A stretch of DNA of 64,000 nt from Kangiella spongicola (GCF_003194565.2 NZ_QICH01000001.1:868001-932000); one strand, 5' to 3'. Positions 11,336 to 19,792 are shown, counted from the stretch's first letter. Numbers and translations: made by a program. The notes: a model not told the origin generated them from the letters alone.

Positions 11336-12439
11336 TTAAAGTCTCATTGGCATCACAACGTACATACTTTGACCACCATCCACTTCTTCAATCAAAGTAC
11401 TGCTGTTTGCATCGATAAAGGTTAATTTCACTTGCTCGGTCTTGATAGTGTTCATAACATCGATCATATAACTGACGTTGAATCCTATCTCTAGATCTGA
11501 ACCGTTGTAATCGACGCTAAATTCCACTTCTGCTTCTTCTTGCTCAGGGTTGTTAGCATGTAAACGAACTTGCCCATCAGAAAGCATGAAACGGACACCA
11601 CGGAATTTTTCGTTACACAAAATCGATGCGCGCGATAAGGATTCTTTTAACACTTCCCTATCGGCAATAACAATTTTATCGCCATTACGCGGTAATACCT
11701 TTTCGTATTCAGGGAAACGGCCATCGACTAGCTTAGAAGTGAACGAGTAATCACCGTTATGAATTTTAATGTGGTTGGAGCCTAAACTAAGGGTCAGTTC
11801 TTCATCACTGTGATCAAGTAGACGCCCCAGCTCGGAAACACCTTTACGCGGAATGATGGCATTTACTCTTTCGTTTAACTCAAGCTTTACAGATTCCCGA
11901 GAAAGTGCGAGGCGGTGGCCATCAGTGGCAACAGAAGTTAATGAATCTTCGTCAAATTCAAATAACATACCGTTTAGGTAATAACGGACATCTTGCTGCG
12001 CCATGGCAAACTGCGTCTTTTCGATAAGTTCTTTTAAGGTATGTTGAGAAACATTTAAGGAAGCTAAACTCGCCGTTTCTTCTAAACTTGGAAACTCAGA
12101 AGCAGGCATGGTTGAAAGATTGAAACGGCTACCTGGCGTGGAAACACGAAGGCGGTTTTCGCCCATCTCAAGTTTGACGTTTTCACCATCACCAAGACTC
12201 TTGATAATATCTAAGACTTTACGAGCGGGTACCGTAATTTCACCAGGTTCAAATTCGCCTTCAAGCTCAACTTGCGCCTTTAATTCGATTTCAAGGTCAG
12301 TCGCAGTTAGTGAGAGCTTACTATCATCAACAACCATTAATACATTGGATAGTATCGGTAAGGTTTGTCTCTTTTCAACGGCTCCACTCACCAGTTGAAG
12401 TGGCGATAATAGCTGATCGCGAGTCATGGTAAATCGCAT
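11336..12439 (-). CDS. dnaN: DNA polymerase III sliding clamp (beta subunit)
   Basis: 367 residues, the standard clamp length (E. coli 366). The N-terminus MRFTMTRDQLLSPLQLVSGAVEKRQTLPIL (read as MRFTMTRDQLLSPLQ then LVSGAVEKRQTLPIL) and the C-terminus ending YVVMPMRL are diagnostic: the last residues correspond to the conserved VMPMRL that lines the hydrophobic partner-binding pocket. Three repeated clamp domains fill the length. It lies 35 bp after dnaA and 55 bp before recF, so it is probably co-transcribed with dnaA. Confidence 0.97.
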   Translation of the reverse strand: MRFTMTRDQLLSPLQLVSGAVEKRQTLPILSNVLMVVDDSKLSLTATDLEIELKAQVELEGEFEPGEITVPARKVLDIIKSLGDGENVKLEMGENRLRVSTPGSRFNLSTMPASEFPSLEETASLASLNVSQHTLKELIEKTQFAMAQQDVRYYLNGMLFEFDEDSLTSVATDGHRLALSRESVKLELNERVNAIIPRKGVSELGRLLDHSDEELTLSLGSNHIKIHNGDYSFTSKLVDGRFPEYEKVLPRNGDKIVIADREVLKESLSRASILCNEKFRGVRFMLSDGQVRLHANNPEQEEAEVEFSVDYNGSDLEIGFNVSYMIDVMNTIKTEQVKLTFIDANSSTLIEEVDGGQSMYVVMPMRL

Positions 12440-12474
12440 ATAAGTACCCTTATTGAATTCCTAATATTATTACT

Positions 12475-13893
12475 TTATGTCGATAAAGTTCTTAATAGAT
12501 TAGAGTAATCTTCTTCAATATCAACACTTTCGTTTTTTAATTCTTCAACTTTACGACAGGCATGCAACACCGTGGTGTGATCGCGACCACCAAAAGCATC
12601 CCCAATTTCTGGCAAGCTATGATTCGTTAGCTTTTTGGCTAGCGACATTGCCATTTGACGAGGTCGTGTTATAGAACGACTGCGTCTCTTAGATAATAGA
12701 TCAGAAACCTTAATCTTGTAATAGCTAGCGACGGTTTTTTGAATATTATCAATAGAAATTAATTTATCCTGAGCCGCTATAAGATCTTTCAAAGCATCTT
12801 TGACAAAATCGAGCGTGATAGCACGGCCTGTAAATTGTGCATTAGCAATGACTCGCTTCAAAGCCCCTTCTAATTCACGCACGTTAGAGCGAATACGTTT
12901 TGCTATAAAGAAAGCGACTTCATGCGGTAATTCAACGTTCGAGTGATTGGCCTTACTCATTAAGATGGCTACCCGCGTTTCAAGATCCGGCGGCTCGATA
13001 GCAACGGTGAGGCCCCAGCCAAAACGCGACTTTAGGCGCTCTTCGAGACCTTCAATTTCTTTAGGATAGCGATCACAGGTGATAATAACCTGTTTATTCT
13101 TCTCAATAAGGTTGTTGAAGGTATGGAAAAACTCTTCTTGAGTCCTGCCTTTATTAGCAAAAAACTGAATGTCGTCGATCAACAAAGCATCAACCGAGCG
13201 ATAATAGTTCTTAAAGGCATCCATACTGTTGTTCTGTAACGCTTTCACCATATTGGCCATAAAACGCTCAGAGTGCAGATAAACAATTTTTGAATCAGGT
13301 TTATCTTTTAAAATTAGGTTACCCACAGAATGCATCAGGTGGGTTTTACCAAGACCGACACCGCCATAGATTAAAAGTGGGTTATAGGATACACCTGGAT
13401 TCTCAGCTACCTGCTCAGCAGCTGCACGTGCAAGTTGGTTAGACTTACCTTCGACAAAGTTATTGAAGGTAAACTTGGTATTCAGGTTATTTTGTGGAAA
13501 AGCCGATGAACCAGAATGAGCGTTATAAGTGGGCTTGTTGAAATTACGATGGTTAGCAGGCGACACAGCTTGGCTGGTTTGTGCTATCGCAGCTGCACTA
13601 GAACGGTTGTCAGAGTTAGCCTCATTCGAAGCACCCTGTGAGGCAATATCAGCGTGGCCAACGTGTAACGATATATGAAGATTACGGCTATTGTCTTTCG
13701 CTGATACAAATTCGGTAATGCGATCGAGGTATTGCTGGCGGATCCAGTCAACAAAGAACGGGTTTGGTGCAAACAAAGCCATTTCTTTATCGGTTTCACG
13801 TACCTGCAAGGGTTTAATCCAGGTATTGAATTCAGTAACTGAAAGTTCCGATTGTAGTCGCTGCAGGCAATCGCGCCATAAGCTGCTAGACAT
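12475..13893 (-). CDS. dnaA: Chromosomal replication initiator DnaA
   Basis: AAA+ initiator that binds DnaA boxes in the adjacent oriC and opens the duplex. Domain I is at the N-terminus ([20 protein letters not shown]). A variable linker covers about residues 85-140. The AAA+ domain III has Walker [11 protein letters not shown] and Walker [10 protein letters not shown]. Domain IV ends with the DNA-binding signature [16 protein letters not shown] chose the ATG at 13893 (MSSSLWRDC) over one 21 bp upstream, because it matches the canonical E. coli start MSLSLWQQC; this gives 472 residues. It is the first gene of the dnaA-dnaN-recF-gyrB cluster. Confidence 0.97.
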   Translation of the reverse strand: MSSSLWRDCLQRLQSELSVTEFNTWIKPLQVRETDKEMALFAPNPFFVDWIRQQYLDRITEFVSAKDNSRNLHISLHVGHADIASQGASNEANSDNRSSAAAIAQTSQAVSPANHRNFNKPTYNAHSGSSAFPQNNLNTKFTFNNFVEGKSNQLARAAAEQVAENPGVSYNPLLIYGGVGLGKTHLMHSVGNLILKDKPDSKIVYLHSERFMANMVKALQNNSMDAFKNYYRSVDALLIDDIQFFANKGRTQEEFFHTFNNLIEKNKQVIITCDRYPKEIEGLEERLKSRFGWGLTVAIEPPDLETRVAILMSKANHSNVELPHEVAFFIAKRIRSNVRELEGALKRVIANAQFTGRAITLDFVKDALKDLIAAQDKLISIDNIQKTVASYYKIKVSDLLSKRRSRSITRPRQMAMSLAKKLTNHSLPEIGDAFGGRDHTTVLHACRKVEELKNESVDIEEDYSNLLRTLST

Positions 13894-14059
13894 AGTAGTA
13901 ATTCCCAAATCCATAACCTGTTATTAATTGTTTTTTACTTATCGTTAGTAATATCAGTTAACAGGTAACTTTTCGTTGTATCTTTTGTTTTCGGTTAAGT
14001 GTTAATGATCACTTATAAGGAATAAACTTTGCTCTGTGTAAAGCTCATAAAAGACAGAG

Positions 14060-14068
14060 TTATTCACA
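14060..14068 (+). promoter_or_regulatory. DnaA box TTATTCACA
   Basis: Exact match to TTATNCACA on the plus strand, 167 bp upstream of the dnaA start. It could serve origin binding, dnaA autoregulation or both. Confidence 0.75.
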
Positions 14069-14242
14069 ACAGGAGCTAGTGTAGATCCATCTAAAAGAAA
14101 TATCCACAAAAATAGTTAAATAAAGCTAGAAAAACTGAATAACTTAAAAAGTAGAAACCGGGGAGCTTTTGCACAATACAGAAGTTAAGCAGTATGAAAA
14201 GGATAAGTTGTGACTAAATAAGGTATAAAAACTCATCAAAAC

Positions 14243-14251
14243 TGTGCATAA
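14243..14251 (-). promoter_or_regulatory. DnaA box TTATGCACA
   Basis: TGTGCATAA on the plus strand, an exact TTATNCACA box on the minus strand. It lies about 100 bp from the AT-rich stretch at 14341-14435. Confidence 0.75.
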
Positions 14252-14541
14252 GCGTTAAAAAACGCCTCTAACGTGACTTATCCATTTTTTAGACACCCTG
14301 TTAAAGACACTTTATCAACCTCTTTGTACTTTTTATAAACTATTGAATTTAATGTAGTATAATTACTTATTAACAGCAAAAAGACTCAGTAATAATAATA
14401 ATAAGATCTTTAAATACTTATTTATAATTATTAGTGACTAACTTTCTGAAAAAAGACAAAACAGATCGAGTAAAGGTCAAAAAATAGAGTTTTAGGGCTG
14501 ATTCATGAATTTATCTAAGAAATAGAAACTTTTAGTGGATC

Positions 14542-14563
14542 TTATAGCGCCAAGGTGCTATAA
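14542..14563. repeat. Inverted repeat next to the rpmH-side DnaA box
   Basis: TTATAGC...GCTATAA, a 7-bp perfect inverted repeat with an 8-nt centre that contains CC..GG. It ends 2 bp before the TTATCCACA box. It could be a protein site or cruciform in oriC; the function is unknown. Confidence 0.6.
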
Positions 14564-14565
14564 AG

Positions 14566-14574
14566 TTATCCACA
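14566..14574 (+). promoter_or_regulatory. DnaA box TTATCCACA (R1/R4 type)
   Basis: Exact match to the highest-affinity E. coli DnaA box TTATCCACA. It is immediately preceded by a hairpin (14542-14563) and is the box on the rpmH side of the AT-rich stretch. Confidence 0.85.
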
Positions 14575-14694
14575 GTTCAAGCTGAGTTCTGTGATTAAAA
14601 TACTAGATATAGTGGTTAAATAGCTAATTAGATACTAAATATCAGAAAACAATAAAAAATCGCTCCAACCCTTTAAAAAACAAGGCTTAGAGCA

Positions 14695-14721
14695 TTGCAA
14701 TCACTGGGTAATTACTATAAA
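14695..14721 (+). promoter_or_regulatory. Predicted sigma70 promoter for rpmH-rnpA
   Basis: TTGCAA (14695-14700), 15-bp spacer, TATAAA (14716-14721), about 78 bp upstream of the rpmH ATG. The spacer is short but the hexamers are good, and this is the only clear candidate between oriC and rpmH. Confidence 0.5.
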
Positions 14722-14798
14722 ATTCCGCGTCCTTGTCCTTAGAGTCGTGTAATAAATAGTTATTATACGAATTAATTAACTGTTGATGGGTTAAGCAG

Positions 14799-14933
14799 AT
14801 GAAAAGAACATTTCAACCAAGCGTCATTAAGCGTAAGCGTACACACGGTTTCCGTGCTCGTATGGCAACTAAAAATGGCCGTAAAATTTTAGCTAACCGC
14901 CGTGCAAAAGGCCGTAAGCGTCTAAGCGCTTAA
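14799..14933 (+). CDS. rpmH: 50S ribosomal protein L34
   Basis: 44-residue, highly basic protein with the canonical L34 sequence: [20 protein letters not shown] at the N-terminus and GRKRLSA at the C-terminus. A component of the large ribosomal subunit. The position between oriC and rnpA is conserved across bacteria. rnpA starts 26 bp after the stop. Very sure, despite the small size. Confidence 0.98.
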   Translation: MKRTFQPSVIKRKRTHGFRARMATKNGRKILANRRAKGRKRLSA

Positions 14934-14959
14934 TAGCGTTAGAAATTGAATTCCTTGAT

Positions 14960-15352
14960 GTGAGCAATAAGGCGGTCTCTAGCGTAAACCTAGATTATGG
15001 TTTTCCAAGAAGTCGTCGTTTGCTCACAGCAAAGGACTACAAACAAGTCTTTGATAACAAACCAATCAAACTGGTTTGCCCTCCTTTTACACTATTAGTT
15101 ATCCCTAACCACTCCGAACAATCTCGTTTAGGATTAATTGTTGCTAAAAAACACGTTAAGTCTGCGGTAAAACGTAATCGACTAAAACGACTATGCCGTC
15201 AATCTTTTCGCTTGGCACAGCACGATCTTCCTGCTGTGGATATTGTTTTATTAGCGCGTCGCGGTAGTAGTGATATGACTAATACGGTATTATTCGAACA
15301 CCTCAACCGGCTTTGGTCACGAGTTCAGAAGAAATGCAGTGGTTACTCATAA
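14960..15352 (+). CDS. rnpA: Ribonuclease P protein component
   Basis: 130-residue basic protein subunit of RNase P, which removes 5' leaders from pre-tRNA. The family signature is [18 protein letters not shown] (about residues 67-84), and [11 protein letters not shown] precedes it. The start is GTG at 14960; no upstream ATG is in frame and there is no strong ribosome binding site, so translation may be coupled to rpmH. The 3' end overlaps yidD by 19 bp. Order rpmH-rnpA-yidD-yidC is canonical. Confidence 0.95.
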   Translation: MSNKAVSSVNLDYGFPRSRRLLTAKDYKQVFDNKPIKLVCPPFTLLVIPNHSEQSRLGLIVAKKHVKSAVKRNRLKRLCRQSFRLAQHDLPAVDIVLLARRGSSDMTNTVLFEHLNRLWSRVQKKCSGYS

Positions 15353-15582
15353 AATTGGTCCGCTTGTATCAGTTGGTATTAAGCCCTGTAATGGGCAATC
15401 AATGCCGCTTTGCGCCGACCTGTTCCCACTATGCCATTGAAGCTTTAGAACAACACGGTGCTATTCGTGGAAGCTGGTTGACGATAAAAAGACTTGGCCG
15501 GTGCCATCCGGGATGTGAAGGCGGACTAGATCCTGTCCCTCATAATAATTCAGTAAAACAAACGAAAGCTGTAAAAGAGTAA
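15334..15582 (+). CDS. yidD: Membrane protein insertion efficiency factor YidD
   Basis: Small protein of 82 residues with the family core [20 protein letters not shown] and its cysteines ([15 protein letters not shown]). It assists insertion of membrane proteins together with YidC and associates with the membrane through an amphipathic N-terminal helix. I chose the ATG at 15334 ([10 protein letters not shown]), preceded by AGAAG, over a TTG 21 bp upstream. It overlaps the end of rnpA and lies 3 bp from yidC, a tightly packed insertion operon. Confidence 0.93.
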   Translation: MQWLLIKLVRLYQLVLSPVMGNQCRFAPTCSHYAIEALEQHGAIRGSWLTIKRLGRCHPGCEGGLDPVPHNNSVKQTKAVKE

Positions 15583-15585
15583 ATT

Positions 15586-17214
15586 ATGGAATCAATGCGC
15601 GGATTTTTTATTCTGGGCCTAGCGGTCTGTACATTCTTATTGTATCAAGCCTGGCAAAAAGACTACGGCCCCCAACCTGCACAGCAGCAGGCTACGATTG
15701 AGCAAAATGGTGTCTCTGTTTCTTCGGGGAACACAGCTGCCAACAGCGATCAGTTAATCACTGTAGAAACGGATCTGGTCAGTTATCGCATCGACCCTGT
15801 CGGCGGTGATATGGTCTACGCCGAGTTGAAGAATTATAACGTAGAGCTTGATGAGGACGCTAAAAAGGTCGTCTTATTCGATTATCGTAATCGCATGTAT
15901 CAGGCGAAAAGTGCTTTGCTTGGTCAGGGTGCACCTGATAATCAACTTCCACGCGCAAATTATCAAACGGACAGCAAGTCGTTTGTATTAACGGATGGCA
16001 TGGAGCAAATAGAGGTTCCATTAACGTGGGTTAATGATAGTGGCGTTAGCTTCACAAAGACCTTCACCTTTACTCGTGGTCAGTACTTGGTCAATATGGA
16101 ATACCGTATTAATAACCAATCGACCAACGACAGAACTTATAACTTTGTTGCTGAGCTTGCTCGCGATCAAAAACCTACCGGTTTAGAAGAGAAATCGTCT
16201 TTCGGAATGAAGCCTTTTATGGGCGTTGCTTATTCACCGGAAGAGAAAAAGTATGAAAAAGTAGATTTTGAAGATTTAGAAGAAGAGCCAATCAAAACTT
16301 CTCGTCAAGGTGGTTGGGTTGGCTTCCTACAGCACTACTTTATTTCAGCTTGGATCCCACCGCAAACTGAGCAAGTAACCATTACCAGTTCGATTAAAGC
16401 GAATAAAGACACAACCATTCGCTTTGTACAGCCATCGATTTCAGTATTAGCCGGAGAAGAGAAAGTTATCCTAGCTGACCTCTACGTTGGCCCTAAAGAT
16501 TTAGAGCAATTAGAAGCCGCTGCTCCGGGCTTGGATAAGTCGCTCGATTTGAGTTGGGTTTGGTGGATCGGTCTACCGCTATACAAGTTAATGCAATTCT
16601 TCTTCAGTTTCTTAGGAAACTGGGGCTTAGCGATTATCTTAGTCACCATCGTTATCAAAACATTGTTGTACCCGCTATCAGCAGCGCAATATCGCTCGAT
16701 GGCGAATATGCGTAAACTTCAGCCAAAAATGCAGCGCTTAAAAGAGCGCTATGGCGATGACAAGCAGCGCATGCAGCAAGAAATGATGAAAATGTATAAA
16801 GAAGAAGGCGCTAACCCATTCGGTGGTTGTTTACCGATGTTGCTTCAGTTCCCAATCTTTATCGCGCTTTATTATGTATTGTTTGAAGCGATTGAACTGC
16901 GCCACGCACCTTTCTTCGGTTGGATTCAGGATTTGTCGGTTGCCGATCCATATTTTGTCTTGCCAATTTTAATGGGCGGCAGTATGTTGTTGATGCAAAG
17001 ACTTCAGCCTAAATCGCCAACCATGGATCAAATGCAGCAGAAGATCATGAGTTACCTCCCTATCGTATTTGCGGTATTCATGCTGTTCTTCCCTGCTGGT
17101 CTGGTCTTATACTGGTTGTGTAACAACTTGATTTCGGTGGCGCAACAACAATACATCACGAAAAAAGTAGAAAACGCGCCAGATAAGCCCAAAAAAGCGC
17201 TTAAGAAAAAGTAG
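15586..17214 (+). CDS. yidC: Membrane protein insertase YidC
   Basis: 542-residue inner-membrane insertase, alone or with Sec. The N-terminal anchor (about residues 5-22, FFILGLAVCTFLLYQAW) precedes a large periplasmic domain (about 25-340) typical of gram-negative YidC. The C-terminal 60 kDa domain starts around LGNWGLAIILVTIVIK, continues with RSMANMRKLQPKMQRLKERYG and GGCLPMLLQFPIFIALY, and ends in a basic tail (KPKKALKKK). Overall length matches E. coli YidC (548). It lies between yidD (3 bp) and mnmE (20 bp). Confidence 0.97.
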   Translation: MESMRGFFILGLAVCTFLLYQAWQKDYGPQPAQQQATIEQNGVSVSSGNTAANSDQLITVETDLVSYRIDPVGGDMVYAELKNYNVELDEDAKKVVLFDYRNRMYQAKSALLGQGAPDNQLPRANYQTDSKSFVLTDGMEQIEVPLTWVNDSGVSFTKTFTFTRGQYLVNMEYRINNQSTNDRTYNFVAELARDQKPTGLEEKSSFGMKPFMGVAYSPEEKKYEKVDFEDLEEEPIKTSRQGGWVGFLQHYFISAWIPPQTEQVTITSSIKANKDTTIRFVQPSISVLAGEEKVILADLYVGPKDLEQLEAAAPGLDKSLDLSWVWWIGLPLYKLMQFFFSFLGNWGLAIILVTIVIKTLLYPLSAAQYRSMANMRKLQPKMQRLKERYGDDKQRMQQEMMKMYKEEGANPFGGCLPMLLQFPIFIALYYVLFEAIELRHAPFFGWIQDLSVADPYFVLPILMGGSMLLMQRLQPKSPTMDQMQQKIMSYLPIVFAVFMLFFPAGLVLYWLCNNLISVAQQQYITKKVENAPDKPKKALKKK

Positions 17215-17234
17215 CTTTAATATAGGAATCTAGA

Positions 17235-18602
17235 GTGTCAACCAATAGTACACAAGACACTATCGCAGCAATAGCAACGCCTCCCGGTCGCGGAGGCGTT
17301 GGCATTATAAGGGTTTCAGGCAAGCTCGCCGAAGTTGTTGCAGAAAAAATAGTTCGCAAATCACTAAAGGTACGTGAAGCTACCTACCTCCCCTTCATCG
17401 ATCGGAATGATGATGTTCTTGATGAAGGTATCGCCATATTATTCAAGGCGCCCAACTCCTTTACCGGAGAAGATGTATTAGAACTGCAAGGTCATGGTGG
17501 CCCTGTGATTTTAGACCTGTTACTTAAAGAAGTGCTCAATCTCGGAGTTCGCTTGGCGCGCCCCGGTGAATTTTCGGAGCGAGCTTTTTTAAATGATAAG
17601 CTCGACTTAGCTCAGGCCGAAGCCATCGCCGACTTGATTGAATCCACCTCGGAGCATGCCGCCCGTTCAGCGGTTCGTTCGCTTCAAGGCGAGTTTTCGC
17701 AAAAAGTGCACGGTTTAGTTGAAGAGTTAATTCATCTTAGGATATATGTTGAAGCAGCGATCGATTTCCCTGAAGAAGAAATCGATTTCTTATCAGACGG
17801 CAAAGTACTGGCAGATCTGAATAACATCATCGAAGACATTACAAAACTGCAAAGTCAGGCGCAGCAAGGGTCGATTTTACGCGAAGGTATGACCGTAGTA
17901 ATCGCGGGTAAGCCAAACGCAGGTAAATCGAGCTTGCTCAATGCGTTAGCAGGCAAAGACTCCGCCATCGTTACCGACATACCGGGAACGACGCGAGACG
18001 TTTTAAGAGAACACATTCACATCGATGGACTGCCAATCCATATTATTGACACAGCTGGGTTGCGCGAATCCGATGACAAAGTCGAGCAGATAGGGATAGA
18101 GCGAGCTTGGAAAGAAATTGAGCAAGCGGATCAAATTATCTTAGTCGCTGATTCGAGTGAAACTCAAGAGTTTACACCCCATGCCATCGATCCGGCCTTC
18201 GAGCGCTTCGAGCCGTTTAAAGACAAGCTATTAATCGTCGCCAATAAAATCGATGTGTCGCAGCTCGATACCAAAACCCTAGACTCAGACTATAAAACCA
18301 TTGCGATTAGCGCTAAAGACGGAACAGGTATAGAGCAGCTTAAAGCCGAATTAAAACAAATTGTCGGATACCAACAGAACACCGAAGGCGCCTTCCTTGC
18401 CCGCCGCCGTCACCTCGACGCTATCGAGCGCGCGCTAGCCTTTTGTTATCAAGGAAAAGAGCAACTGATCGATTTTAATGCGGGCGAACTGCTAGCGGAC
18501 GAATTGCGTCAGGCACAAAACTCCTTATCAGAAATTACCGGTGAATTTACCGCCGACGATTTGCTTGGAAGAATCTTTAGTAGTTTCTGTATTGGCAAGT
18601 AA
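17235..18602 (+). CDS. mnmE: tRNA modification GTPase MnmE (TrmE)
   Basis: 455-residue GTPase that works with MnmG to make the 5-(carboxymethyl)aminomethyl group on U34 of some tRNAs. The N-terminal folate-binding domain is followed by an inserted G domain: Walker [23 protein letters not shown] and DTAGLRE, with NKID as G4. The C-terminus ends with the required FSSFCIGK motif, so the gene is complete. The start is GTG at 17235 ([20 protein letters not shown]). In many gammaproteobacteria mnmG follows directly; here they are separated by about 7 kb. Confidence 0.97.
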   Translation: MSTNSTQDTIAAIATPPGRGGVGIIRVSGKLAEVVAEKIVRKSLKVREATYLPFIDRNDDVLDEGIAILFKAPNSFTGEDVLELQGHGGPVILDLLLKEVLNLGVRLARPGEFSERAFLNDKLDLAQAEAIADLIESTSEHAARSAVRSLQGEFSQKVHGLVEELIHLRIYVEAAIDFPEEEIDFLSDGKVLADLNNIIEDITKLQSQAQQGSILREGMTVVIAGKPNAGKSSLLNALAGKDSAIVTDIPGTTRDVLREHIHIDGLPIHIIDTAGLRESDDKVEQIGIERAWKEIEQADQIILVADSSETQEFTPHAIDPAFERFEPFKDKLLIVANKIDVSQLDTKTLDSDYKTIAISAKDGTGIEQLKAELKQIVGYQQNTEGAFLARRRHLDAIERALAFCYQGKEQLIDFNAGELLADELRQAQNSLSEITGEFTADDLLGRIFSSFCIGK

Positions 18603-18618
18603 GCGCTTACCAATACAG
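18587..18618 (+). terminator. Hairpin spanning the mnmE stop codon
   Basis: CTGTATTGG / CCAATACAG, a perfect 9-bp stem (18587-18595 with 18610-18618), with the palindrome TAAGCGCTTA in the loop. It overlaps the last mnmE codons and the stop. Followed by AATATTATTT rather than a clean T run, so it is at best a weak terminator. Confidence 0.4.
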
Positions 18619-18849
18619 AATATTATTTAGAAAAAGCGGTGGAAACTGGTAGGGAAAGCTACCGACCTTGTCTGCAATATACCAGATATAGCGGTCTTGG
18701 AGTCCGCTAATCCCCGAAATAACCAAAAAGTCGACACTTGCAAAAAAAGAGTAGTAACAATAAGGTGTTATGGACGAATTCGTATAATAAAATGTTAGCT
18801 ATCGTAGATAGCTATTCCAATTTGGATAGAGGTTATATAAAATTGCTTC

Positions 18850-18920
18850 TGAACGATGGTGTAAGGGAAAACACACTCCGCAAGGAGAGTATTTGTGAGG
18901 TTCGAATCCTCACCGTTAAA
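18850..18920 (+). ncRNA. tRNA-like element lacking an anticodon loop
   Basis: A 71-nt segment aligns to the tRNA cloverleaf. T8 and G9 precede a D arm GTGT-AAGGGAAA-ACAC with A14, A15, G18, G19 and A21 in place. The T arm is perfect, TGAGG-TTCGAAT-CCTCA (18896-18912). The acceptor pairs 5 of 7 (18850-18856 with 18913-18919). In place of the anticodon arm there is only CTCC-GCAA-GGAG (a tetraloop, no anticodon), then AGTATTTG. CCA is not encoded. It is therefore either a decayed tRNA or a deliberate mimic; it is not a working tRNA. Confidence 0.5.
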
Positions 18921-18949
18921 GCCTATTCATTGAGTGGGCTTTAACGGTG
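18911..18949 (+). promoter_or_regulatory. Long hairpin covering the HEPN gene's ribosome binding site
   Basis: CACCGTTAAAGCC (18911-18923) pairs perfectly with GGCTTTAACGGTG (18937-18949), 13 bp. The stem can continue inward with TATTC/GAGTG (two G-U pairs). The 3' arm contains GGTGG (18946-18950), the best Shine-Dalgarno candidate, 9 nt before the ATG at 18960. The 5' arm is made of the same bases as the T-stem and acceptor of the tRNA-like element, so the two folds cannot coexist. A terminator role is less likely since no T run follows. Confidence 0.6.
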
Positions 18950-18959
18950 GTAATTCAAA

Positions 18960-19694
18960 ATGCCTAGAAATCCTTCTAAAATATATAGTCAGCACGTTGC
19001 TAATTTACGAGAATTAGAGCTGGCTATAAGCCATACCGGCCGAATGGCCAAGTCAGAAATAGCCTCAAGAGACCCTCAACAGAGCTTAAGATCGCTACTG
19101 CGCCTTTACTCATTTTTGATCGGCGCTTGGGCTGAAACGAGGTTAAGAAAACTCCTTCATGAGGAGTTTGGTTTCAACGAAGCAGAAAGAAAGCAAATAA
19201 CAGATCAGTCATCTCAACTCGATCAGTGGAAAGAAACGATAGACTTAGCCTTTCGGAAACATCACAAAATAACTAAAGCCCCACTTGATGAGCGCTCTTT
19301 AGGCGTAGCACATGCGGCCAGAAGAGGTGCGCTTCATGATGTTTTATCAAATGAGCTAAGAGTAATTATAGAAATCAGAAATAAACTTGCTCACGGTCAA
19401 TGGGTATACCCATTTAACAGTGATGAGACTGCTGTTGAGCCAGATAAATACCAGTTAATAAACAAAGAAAATTATCAATCGTTGCAATTCAAACTGGCAC
19501 TAATTGGTCATCTTGCAGACGCAATTCATGACCTTGTGGTGAGTCCCGCTACGTTCGAACGTGATTTTGAGAGTCACTTCAAAAAGTTATTTCAAGTTCG
19601 AACCAATCTAGTAACTAAAGATTATTCGAAATATGAAAATGGCCTAATAAAAAGTAGGGAGTCAGCGCGTGCCGCAAGAAAATCTAACAAGTAA
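18960..19694 (+). CDS. HEPN-domain protein (putative RNase), cassette-borne
   Basis: 244-residue, mostly helical, basic soluble protein with no signal or membrane segment. It carries the HEPN catalytic signature RX4H as EIRNKLAHGQW (R140, N141, H145). HEPN proteins are frequently metal-independent RNases found in toxin, abortive-infection and RNA-cleaving systems, or non-catalytic binding proteins. I cannot place it in a named subfamily. The ATG at 18960 has GGTGG 9 nt upstream, inside a hairpin. The stop codon lies within the attC-like site. No partner nucleotidyltransferase (MNT) gene is adjacent, so it is not a standard HEPN-MNT pair. HEPN assignment likely; enzymatic activity inferred. 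Confidence 0.72.
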   Translation: MPRNPSKIYSQHVANLRELELAISHTGRMAKSEIASRDPQQSLRSLLRLYSFLIGAWAETRLRKLLHEEFGFNEAERKQITDQSSQLDQWKETIDLAFRKHHKITKAPLDERSLGVAHAARRGALHDVLSNELRVIIEIRNKLAHGQWVYPFNSDETAVEPDKYQLINKENYQSLQFKLALIGHLADAIHDLVVSPATFERDFESHFKKLFQVRTNLVTKDYSKYENGLIKSRESARAARKSNK

Positions 19695-19736
19695 AGCAAC
19701 CGGACGGTTTCACCGCCGGTTCTTTAGGCGTTATGG
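19682..19736 (+). repeat. attC-like recombination site (short)
   Basis: R''-like ATCTAAC (19682-19688) and R'-like GTTATGG (19730-19736) flank a nested stem: TAAAG/CTTTA (19692-19696 with 19722-19726), AACCGG/CCGGTT (19698-19703 with 19716-19721) and CGGT/ACCG (19705-19708 with 19712-19715). C19697 and A19704 are bulged, giving extrahelical G and T on the bottom strand, as in known attC sites. AAG (19689-19691) opposite GGC (19727-19729) does not pair, like the unpaired central spacer. R' is imperfect against GTTRRRY. Length is about 55 bp. Confidence 0.75.
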
Positions 19737-19792
19737 CACAAAGGGAGTTCCAGATGTTTAAATGTATAAAGTTACTACTCTCTATAGATAAA

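Larger units (their letters stand above)
13915..14694. other. oriC: Chromosomal origin of replication, oriC
   Basis: About 0.9 kb AT-rich intergenic region between the divergent dnaA and rpmH. No credible gene is seen in it. Three exact DnaA boxes (TTATNCACA) occur at 14060-14068, 14243-14251 (minus) and 14566-14574; a one-mismatch box, ATATCCACA, lies at 14100-14108. An especially AT-rich stretch at 14341-14435 (including AATAATAATAATAAGATC and TTTAAATACTTATTTATAAT) is the likely unwinding element. The position beside dnaA, the box cluster and the nearby parS sites all support oriC. I cannot fix its exact limits. Confidence 0.88.
18768..19730 (+). mobile_element. Solitary integron-type gene cassette carrying a HEPN gene
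   Basis: The unit lies between two identical GTTATGG boxes (18767-18773 and 19730-19736), with presumed recombination points between G and TT. It contains a leader, one plus-strand gene (18960-19694) and, at its 3' end, a short attC-like hairpin overlapping the stop codon; that is the layout of integron cassettes. A second R''-like box, CCATAAC, follows at 19793. No integrase is seen in the window and the upstream side has no clear attI or attC. The boundaries are inferred from the boxes. Confidence 0.6.

Noticed and set aside
18850-18920. A functional tRNA gene
   Set aside because: The D and T arms fit, but there is no anticodon loop, the acceptor has two mismatches and CCA is missing. I list it as tRNA-like only.
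18738-18944. 68-residue ORF upstream of the HEPN gene
   Set aside because: It runs through the tRNA-like element and the RBS hairpin, has no good ribosome binding site and no recognisable protein character. The structured RNA explains the sequence better.
18915-18944. GTTAAAG...CTTTAAC as an attC site
   Set aside because: The boxes have the wrong order (attC needs RYYYAAC first and GTTRRRY second) and there are no bulged bases. It is better explained as an RBS-covering hairpin.
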